This document shows, piece after piece, positions 55,712 through 64,000 of a stretch of DNA of 64,000 bases. Numbering within the stretch: position 1 is the first letter of the stretch; each line of letters opens with the position of its first letter. Both the position numbers and the translations under genes were made by a program. The notes below the pieces were generated by a model, which was not told where the DNA came from, did no database searches, and saw nothing but the letters and a program-made list of their open reading frames with translations. Origin of the DNA: Castanea sativa (taxonomy: Eukaryota; Streptophyta; Magnoliopsida; Fagales; Fagaceae); assembly GCF_040712315.1 (NCBI RefSeq), contig NC_134017.1:960001-1024000 (forward strand), given 5' to 3'.

Positions 55712-58700
55712 GAGGAAGGTATGTCTACCTCTGGTGTTATGGCAGGAATCCGAGGCACATTTTAAGGGATTACCAAAGATAAGTGAAGTTGCCACCAATC
55801 ACTGGATTTTTCTAAGGTGTGATTGGTCACCTATTTCTCTTTGATTTTATTACCGATCGTAGGTTAAGAAAAATGACATTTTCCTAATCTAATATGGATG
55901 GAAATTTTTTTTGATTCTTAGGTCTGGAAGTTTGGTTATATGTGGGGGAGGTGTTAGGCACCCCACAACGCCTGTCTAAGGACAGTCCTTCGTTTTGATA
56001 AAACCTTAATTTTTGGAGATTAGTAGCAAAAATGTGATTTTGGCATTGGCTTTTGGGGTTTTGCATGCATGGGGGCTTTGAGGCTTGGTTTGAAAGGGTG
56101 TGGTCCCAATCTATGCTTTCCTATGACATTTGAGCTGAGTACCAGATTTCTATGGTGATAATCTGTTGACGTGTCACCTTACTTTCACGGAGAAAATTAG
56201 GCATCACTTGCCTTAGGTAACACAGACTGTGACAATCACACCAAAGGGAGGAGAGCAGGTATATATATACATACATGATGTACAATGCAAGCACACAGAG
56301 CAGGAAAGTAAATGCCTACATCCCTAGAGCATGGCTCAAAATATAAGTGCAGGAAAGTAAACAGGGGTCGCCATACTCTAGATATGAGGACGAATGGTAT
56401 ATGACATGATATACCTAATACAGACCATCTAAGAGAGAAAGGGAGGAGGATGGAGGGGGTATAGAAGAGTACATAACCAAAGGGAAAAATCTAAACCCTA
56501 AACCTACTAACTGCAGTTGCCGGGCTCGACAACATGCTTGCATCTGTGCCCTTTTTGCTTGTGCCTAGGAGATAGCGCCCTAGCTCTATGTGTCCACACT
56601 CCATGTGTGTACATGTAAAAGCAAAGACAAAAAAAACCAGCAGACAAGCAATGGAAGGAAAATGCGTTGATAATAACAAGAGGACGCAAAGCGAGCAAAC
56701 AAGATAGATATGGAAGGCACAAGAACCAGGATGCGAGAAAATAAGCAAGAAGGGAAACAAAGCAAGACAGCAAACAAATCAGCAAAAGCATAAATAGGCA
56801 AGAAAAAAGAAGAAGAAGGTGGTGTCCGTGAAGGACAATGTAGGTTTGGATCGAATGTCCATAACTTCATTGTGTTGAATCATGGAAGACGCATTAGCAA
56901 ACAAGACTCATGCATGGACATGTAAGCAAGCGTGTAAAGATGCACATAAAGCCAATGGGTGGCACAAGCAAGCATGGTAAGCATATTATCGCATGGAGCA
57001 GAAAAAAGGGAAGGGTTTGCACGAAGCAACTGGCATCCAAAGACGCATCCCAAGTGGTTACATCTGAACAAGGCCACATGGGTGTCGGGTGTAACCAAAC
57101 AAGATCAAGCCCACAGAGGGCATCAAACATGGCAAGGCCTAGAACGAGAGAGGCCAGCACAAGCATAAAGCATAGAAGCAAGAAAGCATAGACATGCAAA
57201 ATGGGTGATCCAAACCCTTTGATATGGGCCAAGGTGTATGGATGATGACAAAGACCATAGGGTCTAGATTGAATCCGAACCAATAGGCCAAAACATAAGA
57301 AAGAAAGACAAAGCGACAAAAGGGTTACAATAGCACATGGCGCGACAAACATAGCCTAGGTCTAAGCACACAAACATGGCATGGACCGCACAAGCACATG
57401 GAAGATAGCATAAAGCGAGTAAGTTATAGATCCAAGCGAACAAGCATGTGAAAACCTAGATCTAGACATGTAAGCATGTGAAAACATAGATCGAAGCATA
57501 GGCATGGCAACACGTGTGTGAACATGTGAAAGCTAGCACATGAACATGGTAGAACATGGATCCAAGCATATAAGTGTGTACGGGTGTAGATCTAAGCACA
57601 AAACATGGCAAAAAGCATACGAACACATAGATCCGAGCGAAGCATAACCATAGACATGATATCAAGCATGTGAGCACATAACCCTAACATCAACATAAGG
57701 CAAAAAGAGGAATGAAACAAAGGAAACATGGAAAAACACATAGCAACCAAGAAATGTAAGCTAGAAACACACATAAAGCAAGAAACATACTAAAGAAAGC
57801 AATAAATCATGCTATTCAAGCAAAAATAGCAAGATAAATGCAAGAAAAAAAATTTAGAAGGTTAGGGGTGTGGATGATAGCTAAAAAAAGCTACATCCAC
57901 ACCCCTAAACCCCAAATCCAAAGTGAAGAATCAAGGAAAGGGAGATTGGGTTCAAAAGCAATACCTTGTGTTCTCAGTGAAGAGAGGAGAATCAAGAGAC
58001 TTTTATGTGTATTTTTTGAGTGTTTTTGGGTGTTTGGAAGAGAGGAAAAAAGTAGAGAGAAAAATGTGTGTCCTCCCTGTCTGATGGGTGCCTGAGGCTA
58101 TTTATAGTCCTAGGCATGAATTTCGAGGTGGGGGCCCTTCAAGGGCTGCTAGCCTCAATTTCCTCTGATTGGGTTGCACTTAACTTTTTTGGAAAGGTTT
58201 TGACTTCCTAATTTTGAAAAGGTGTCGAACTTGAAAATCCAATGGTTAGATAAAAAGTTATGGCTCTCGGAAGTTTGTGGTGCATCGATTGGTGCGCCAT
58301 CCCGGTTTTTATGATATCTTGGCCGTTCTAACTCTGATTTCGACCCATAAATAGTTGTTGGAATAAGGATTGGATAATATTTGCAATGGCATTGGTTTCA
58401 ACCTGTTCTGGTAGCCGGATGAAAATTAGAGTTTTTGGGCCCACTTGAGACTGACTTTGGTTCAAACTTGGTCAAACTCAGTAAAAATTGCTAAAAATCT
58501 CCAAGAAGCTCGAGTTTGATGTAATTTTTTTTAAAAAAAATGTGGTTTTACGGGAGTTTGGACCTCGTTTGATCTTTTGTCAACCCTAGGGCCGGCCATG
58601 GGCATTTTGGTCATTTTGGCTGAAAAAGGCACTTTGGGTGCTTCGATGCTTGAATAGGTTGCGCCACGTCATTCTAGATGTTCTCATGGCCCTGTAGAGT

Positions 58701-58769
58701 GAAAATGATAGTTTTGGATTTTCGAGGTCTAGCACGCAAATCAAGGGTGGACAAAATACAGTATCAACA
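55503..58769 (-). mobile_element. Solo LTR (3.27 kb) inserted inside gag of a related element
   Basis: Plus-strand edges TGTCGACGCCC and GTATCAACA, flanked by CTTGG (55498-55502) and TTTGG (58770-58774), a 5-bp duplication with one difference. Removing it with one duplication joins gag in frame (ESGYGQ to VKSQVE). The sequence matches the LTR at 62347-64000 from its first bases and in the same orientation. It holds a (CT)n run (55671-55706), which creates a run of Arg-Glu codons in a spurious frame. It also has an extra ~1.43-kb internal block (56405-57835) not present in the other copy. Confidence 0.85.
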
Positions 58770-58774
58770 TTTGG

Positions 58775-59100
58775 CCATACCCAGATTCAGGGTTCTTGTC
58801 CTTAGAAGGATCCGTTTCCTAGTCATTGCCTTGGGGTGGTGCATGGTGGCCCTGTTCATGTACTGGCGGAGGCTGATTTTCATTCTCGGTTTGGGGCCCC
58901 CCTTGACTATGACTAGAAGAGTTTAGTCCTCCTCCTATAACTAGTTGTTGCATCATACGCATCATTTCTGCCATTTGCTCCTTCAGAAGAGCAACTTCCT
59001 ACACATTTTTCTCAAGAGGAAAGTACCACTAGTAGACATCTCTCCCGAGCAAGACCTAGTGACAATGGGATCATGGCGTGGTGGTAGCTTAAACTATTTC
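58775..59100 (-). pseudogene. Gag N-terminus separated by the solo LTR
   Basis: The minus-strand frame has LKEQMAEMMRMMQQLV (a likely coiled coil), then GGPQTENENQPPPVHEQGHH and KDKNPESGYGQ, with one stop at GND*ETD and another in NV*EVALL. This frame continues into VKSQVETLTEKL at 55502 once the solo LTR is removed. Confidence 0.75.
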
Positions 59101-60390
59101 TTTTTAGCAATTTTTTAATCATGAGAAATAGTGGGAGGTGAAAGAAACGGGGTGCGTTTGGCAAAGTGGAAACACAACACCAAAATCAAGTTAGTTTATG
59201 TTTTTGCTCTTTAACATGCACCTACCATTTTCATAATAATTTGGCTCTACACCCTAGATCGGGTATTTATTATGGTGAGTTTCTACTATGATGCAAGATT
59301 AATGCACAAGACTGGCAAGTAATCGAAAATTTCATGATATGCTCAATGATGCGGGAAGGACTCATCCTTTGACTACATGCTTGTACAAAAGTTGCCTTTA
59401 CAATGTCGAGTTCATCGGCTCCAATAGTGGGCCTTTTACAATAAAAGAAATGCAACTGCGAGGAAAAGCTCAGCTTCTGATAATGTGGAATTTTTGGGAA
59501 AGCTCTTGGACACTTGGATTTCTTGGTAACTTAGACAGCATGGGTCTCTCAAACCTTTGGATCTCTTGGGGGAGCCTTTGGATTCTTGACCTCTAGGACC
59601 TTCTGGCCATTTTGATGTCTAAGTAATTTGGATCTCTTGGCAATTTGGACAGCATGGATCTCTTGGTAATTTGGATTTTGGACCTTCTTGGCTACTTTGA
59701 CATCTTGTGATCTCTTTGGTGATTTAAGCTTCTAGGTAATCTTTTTGGATCTTTTCTAGGAGAGCTCTTGAACTCTTGATGCTTTGGGATTCTTGACAGC
59801 TTTTCGACTGCATTTCCTATTTTGAACGGAGTTTTGGTTATTTGCCACAAATTTTATCATTGCATAATTAGGTGACAAAACTAATTAGTGTTTGCATGAG
59901 CGCCCTTGTAGGGTTGTAATCCTTAGGGATAGGGTATGGTCTATCATGTGCAAGCAATGGGGTTGCTTTTCCTAGGGTTTTAATCATGGATGCTGTGTAA
60001 GCAGGATAGAACGAACCTAAAGTAGAGCACAATTTCTTTGGCACAAGCAAAAAGGGCGCACTTGTTACAAGACGCTTTCCCCTGACCTCTAGTCCTAGAA
60101 GGGTATCCTTTCTTAAGCTTTGATGTTTACTTTTTGGGTTTCACCTAGTCCTGATGGGCTCTGGGCTTGATCTAGTCCTCACGGGTTTGACATAACTAGG
60201 CCAACTGTATGTAAAGGCTTAGCTAGTAGGTGGTTCCTATCCTAGGGTACTCAATTGCTATACCCTTCCCTTCATGGAAGTTATGGGAAAAAAGGATTGA
60301 GGGGGCCTTTTCAGCTACTCCTATCCACCCATGGACCCAAAAGCGCCTACAACATCAGCCTCGAATCTAACTATAGGTAACACTGCTGAT
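59101..60390 (-). other. Leader region of the Ogre/Tat-like element
   Basis: Non-coding, with a degenerate tandem repeat at about 59505-59765 built on TTGGATCTCTTGG and TTGGACAGCATGG phrases. No ORF upstream of gag could be supported. Confidence 0.45.
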
Positions 60391-60395
60391 GTTTT

Positions 60396-61833
60396 TGTTA
60401 GGATTAGTGCCCTTAAATCCTATTGTATGATGCTATGTATGATATTATGTATGAAATTATGTATGACATGATGTATGACTTAATATTATGTTTGATAAAG
60501 TTATTTTATTATTATCTAAAATAGTGGTTACGTGAATATGAGACATTATCATATAGTCCATGAGATGCATTGTATGTGATTTATGTGAAAAGTCACAGAA
60601 GATGTAAATCACAAGTTCTTTGTAAACTCAGAATTAATAGTTCGTAGCCGGTGATGAAATTGGGCATTTCATCTGCGAAGACTATAACGTGTCAACTAAG
60701 ATGATTTGTCTTGATCATGGAAGTGGAAGCTTCTAGTTGATATGTTGATATGTTTTAAGAGTTAAAACATATTGAACTAGGTCACTGTGAGATTTATTAT
60801 TCTCTTAACAGCTGTCGAATGAATAATAAATCTCACGACTTCTATTTGCATGAACTCTTAATCTTGAGAGAATAATGGACCTGATCATGAAGTGTAGGTT
60901 GCTTTGATATATCAGGAGTGAGATCTGAAATAACGGTCAAAACCTCAGTATGTTGGGCAGCCACATTTAGTGTTGATGGAACATATATTCTCAAGATGGA
61001 ATTCATAGTCTCTTGATGGAGATATAAAATATTCCCTTGAGATAAGTTTAATGGGTTCAGTTATTCAGAGAGTTAGGCCTAACCACTTTAGTAAGAAATT
61101 ACTAAAGTATATATTTATGAAATTGGATTTCATAAATATATAATGAATAATTTTAAAGAATTAAACCGGGTACTCAAGGATAAGATGTAGTAATTTACAA
61201 AGTGGCAGTCTACGTTTATGACTTTGTGTTACTACGAATATTTTATGAAGGGGTTACGTGTATAATAAAGTCTTGGGATATAATTTATTAATAAGGCCTA
61301 GAGTGCAATTATATTTATATAGTGGTATTAAATATAATTAATGGTAACTTTGGACTTGTCAAGAGTTGACGGAAAAGCCCAAGGCCCATTGGAGCTAGTG
61401 TCTTATTGGTCCCTTTTGGTCCCACTCCAAGCCACACACTAAAGCCCAATTGGAAATGCCCAATAGGCCAGCCCAATTAGATAATCAGTTAGTTATAAAG
61501 GGAGAAACATACAGAATTTTTATAAGAAAAAAATTAGAAAAGAAAAAGAAATGGTGTGTGAGAGAGTGTGAGACACACTTTCATTCTCCCTTTGAAAAAC
61601 TGATTGAGAGACCACACATCTTGGGCGTAAAGTGGAATTGGAGTGAAGATTAAAAGTGTTCCCAAGTGCTTCTAATCTTTGTTTTGAATTTCTCCATACC
61701 AAGGTACGCTATCTTGTTCTTAAATTCTGAAATTTATATTGTGCACGTTATCAATCATGAATGAAATAGATCCTTGTTCTTTGCTTCCGCTGTGGGTTTT
61801 GTATGAGATGCAAAACCAGAATTTTTTCCTTCA
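60396..61833 (+). mobile_element. Solo LTR, Copia-like, GTTTT target duplication
   Basis: 1438 bp, begins TGTTAGGATTAGTGCCC and ends TTTTTTCCTTCA. GTTTT flanks both ends (60391-60395 and 61834-61838). It has short tandem copies of ATTATGTATGA at the left (60425-60475), a TATA-type motif (GTTATAAAGGGAG, about 61492) and no internal genes. Start and length are of a Copia-type LTR, but superfamily is inferred. It sits in the leader of the Ogre/Tat-like element. Confidence 0.85.
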
Positions 61834-61838
61834 GTTTT

Positions 61839-62323
61839 TGTCTGGGCATCTGCAAATGGGGTGATGAAATCCCCAAATAGATGTGACTATGCCAGCAATG
61901 CGGAGCCTGGGTTTGGCTCAAAAAGGGTGTATATGTCATGCAATCCTTAACGAAGGGGAAAAACTTTTTCAAAGCACAACAGTTATATATATATATATAT
62001 ATGGAAAGCGGATAAAGGTGTAGCAGAAATAAATTTTGCTACCCTACGTTTGCATTTGAAGGAAAGTGGTAAAACATGTGAGGAAAGTGGTAAAACATGT
62101 GAGGAAAGTGGTAAAGCCCCATGTGAAAATACCTGAAAGCCTCCCTTCTGAAAAAATATTTTTGGGAAAAGATATTTGCTCTTTTGAAAACAGTCAACTA
62201 GGATATAGTAGAAGCTTTTTTCAAAAGGAAATCCTCGGAGGCCAATGCTAATTTCTGTGTTTTTGAAAGATAATTTCCAAAGATTATGGTTATATTAAAA
62301 GCTCTAAAGGCTAAACTCTCATT
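61839..62323 (-). other. Leader next to the PBS, with a 21-bp tandem repeat
   Basis: No gene. GGAAAGTGGTAAAACATGTG then A is repeated 2.7 times at 62061-62116. A (TA)n run lies at about 61983-62003. Confidence 0.6.
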
Positions 62324-62343
62324 GATCCCCAGCAGAGTTGCCA
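62324..62343 (-). other. Primer binding site (tRNA-Arg type)
   Basis: Minus-strand TGGCAACTCTGCTGGGGATC starts three bases inside the LTR. It is one form of the TGGCGACTCTGCTGGGGA site known in Ogre/Tat elements. Confidence 0.8.
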
Positions 62344-62346
62344 GTC

Positions 62347-64000
62347 TGCTGATGCCTGGCCTCGATCAGGAATGGCAGCAGAAAAATCGCCGCTACCGTC
62401 ACGGGCCCTTGTTCGACCACCTGTCGTGGCGATAGCTCCCACATGCACGGGGCCCCGTTAGAGGGCCCCTCTCGATGCATGTGCGTGTTGTTCACGCGGA
62501 GCTTCAAGTTCTCTCTCTCGATGGAAGAATGTAGGTCTACCTTTGCTTTTATGGCAAGAATCTGGGCCAAATTTTAAGGGACTAAAGGTAAATGGAGTCG
62601 TCACCAATCATTAGGTTTTTCTAAGGTGTGATTGGTCACCTATTTCTAGTTGATTTTATTACTAATCCTAGGCTAAGAAAAATGTCATTTTTCCTAATCT
62701 AATATGGATGGCAAAAAATCTTGATTCTTAGGTCTGGAAGTTTGGTTACTGTAAGGAAGGTGTTAGGCACCCCACAACGCCTATCTAAGGATAGTCCTTT
62801 GTTTTGATAAAACCTTAATTTTTGGAGATTATCAATAAAAACACAATTTGAGCATTGGCTTTCGAGGCTTTGCATGCATAGGGGCTTTGAGATTTGGCTT
62901 TTGAAAGGGCGTGGTCCCAACCTATGCTTTCCTATGCCATTCAAGCCAAGTACTAGGTTTCCACCGCAAAAATTTGGCGACACATCACCTTACTTTCACG
63001 GGAGAAATTAGGCATCGCTTGGCCTTCGGTGACATGGACTATGACAATCACATCGGAAGGGGGTGAGCAGGTATATATATACATACATCATGCACAATGC
63101 AAGCACACAGAGCGAGAAAGTAAATGCCTACATCCCTAGAGCATGACCCAAAATATAAGTGCAGGAAAATAAACAGGGGTCGCCATGCTCTATAGATGAG
63201 GACGAATGGTACACAATAGGTATGGAAACAAGAACATGCTAGGAAAAAGATTTATAAGGTTAGGGGTGTGGATGATAGCTAAAAAGCTATATCCATACCG
63301 GTGAACCCCAAATCCAAGATGTAGAACCAAGGAGAAAAAGATTGGATACAAGAACACTACCTTGTGTTGTTGGTAAAGATGAAGAATCAAGAAGTTTTGA
63401 CGTGTTTTTGTGTGTGTGTGTGTGTGTGGTGTTTTTGTGGTGTTTAAAAGAGAGACAAAATGTGTAAAGAACCCAGGCAGAGGTTGAAAATCAAAAAAAA
63501 AAATGTATGTCTTCTTGTCTGATGGGTGCTTGGGGCTATTTATAGCCTCAAGTACGAATTTCGAGGAGACAGCCCTTAAAGGGCCGCCAGCCTTAAAAGG
63601 TTTCCGATTGGGTTGATCTTGAAACCCTTGGAAAGATCTTGATTTTAAGTTTCTAAAAAGGTATGGAAGTCAAAAATCCAATGGTTGGATCAAAAGTTAT
63701 GGCTCTCGATAGTTCGTGGTGCATTGATCGATGCACCATTCCAGTTTTCGTGATATCTTGTCTGTTCTAACTCCGATTTCTACCCTTGAATAGTCATTGG
63801 AATGAGAATTTGATAATCTTCAGAATGACGTTGGCTTCATTCTGTTCTGATAGTCAAATCAAAATTAGGGTTTTTGGGCTCACCTTGGGTCGACTTCGGG
63901 TCAAACTTGGTCAAAGTTGTTAAAAATCTCCGAGAAGCTCATGTTTGATGAAAAATTGTGAAAAAAAAATATGTTTTGTGAGAGTTTGGACTATGTTTGA
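62347..64000 (-). repeat. 5' LTR of the Ogre/Tat-like element, cut by the window edge
   Basis: Plus-strand edge TGCTGATGCCTGGCC. It follows the solo LTR at 55503 base by base with substitutions: matching CACGGGGCC(C/T)CGTTAGAGG, TTAGGCACCCCACAACGCC and GAGGACGAATGGTA segments. The same ~1.43-kb block is absent here. A TG microsatellite lies at 63410-63428. By comparison with the other copy, a few hundred bases probably continue past the edge. Confidence 0.85.

Larger units (their letters stand above)
53535..64000 (-). mobile_element. Ogre/Tat-like Ty3/gypsy element, 5' part, with two nested solo LTRs
   Basis: Read right to left: 5' LTR (64000 and beyond, to 62347), PBS, a leader split by a Copia-like solo LTR (60396-61833), gag N-terminus (about 59100-58775), a solo LTR of the same family (58769-55503), gag continuation and the lead-in to protease (55502-53535), then an abrupt end. 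The reverse transcriptase, integrase and 3' LTR are missing. The tRNA-Arg-like PBS and the long leader are as known for Ogre/Tat elements; the assignment is by these features, not by RT phylogeny. Confidence 0.8.

Noticed and set aside
55640..55798. Arg-Glu repeat protein
   Set aside because: Produced by the (CT)n microsatellite in the LTR and fused by chance to the gag frame at the LTR-gag join.
56491..57774. Several 70-150-codon minus-strand frames rich in Cys, Leu and Phe
   Set aside because: They lie inside the extra block of a solo LTR, overlap in several frames, and reflect repeated CATG/AAGCA phrases. No conserved domain.
1..64000. A new multi-gene biological system
   Set aside because: The four intact genes belong to known, unrelated plant families and are spaced by transposons. 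No cluster of co-directed unknown genes, metabolic cluster or defence island is visible.

Overview
The window is nuclear DNA from a plant, probably a woody eudicot. The genes have spliced exons with GT-AG introns, the intergenic DNA is AT-rich, and plant-specific families and plant LTR retrotransposons are present. Several miniature elements with ends like GTGCGTTTGGATACCGC remind me of Fagales (oak-type) genomes, but that is recollection, not proof.

Four apparently intact protein genes were reconstructed, all on the + strand: (1) 12696-15370, a group VII ERF transcription factor with the Met-Cys N-degron and an AP2 domain (2 exons, 371 aa); (2) 20310-22028, a LEA_2/NDR1-HIN1-like membrane protein (3 exons, 236 aa); (3) 33198-36046, a GDSL esterase/lipase (5 exons, 379 aa); (4) 45764-49384, a wall-associated receptor-like kinase (3 exons, 751 aa). 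They do not form an operon or an obvious pathway. All four belong to families linked to stress, defence or the cell wall, but nothing in the sequence ties them together functionally. Broken genes include the start of an Rf-like PPR gene (29339-29794), a possible orphan first exon with its own TATA box (41084-41324), and two LINE RNase H tails (1437-1616 minus, 10462-10602 plus).

The rest is mostly transposon strata, many with target-site duplications (TSDs) that can be read directly. A non-autonomous Copia element at 24059-28008 has both LTRs, PBS, PPT and a CAATT TSD, lost most of pol, and carries a later DNA-transposon insertion inside its 5' LTR. Four solo LTRs lie at 37182-37877 (TSD GTCAG), 49679-52082 (ATAGG), 55503-58769 (CTTGG/TTTGG) and 60396-61833 (GTTTT). 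Ty3/gypsy remnants lie at 41865-44336 and from 53535 past the right edge. The latter is an Ogre/Tat-like element whose gag is split by a solo LTR of its own family and whose leader is split by a second solo LTR. Two copies of one SINE family with internal CA/TA microsatellites (11080-11287 and 28490-28728) have 16-bp and 13-bp TSDs. Many foldback MITEs occur, some nested, one in a GDSL intron and one just upstream of that gene.

No CRISPR, rRNA or convincing tRNA gene was seen. No new multi-gene system was recognised. The most informative features are the nested-insertion chronology at the right end, the microsatellite-seeding SINE family, the pol-deleted Copia element and the compact foldback hairpins.
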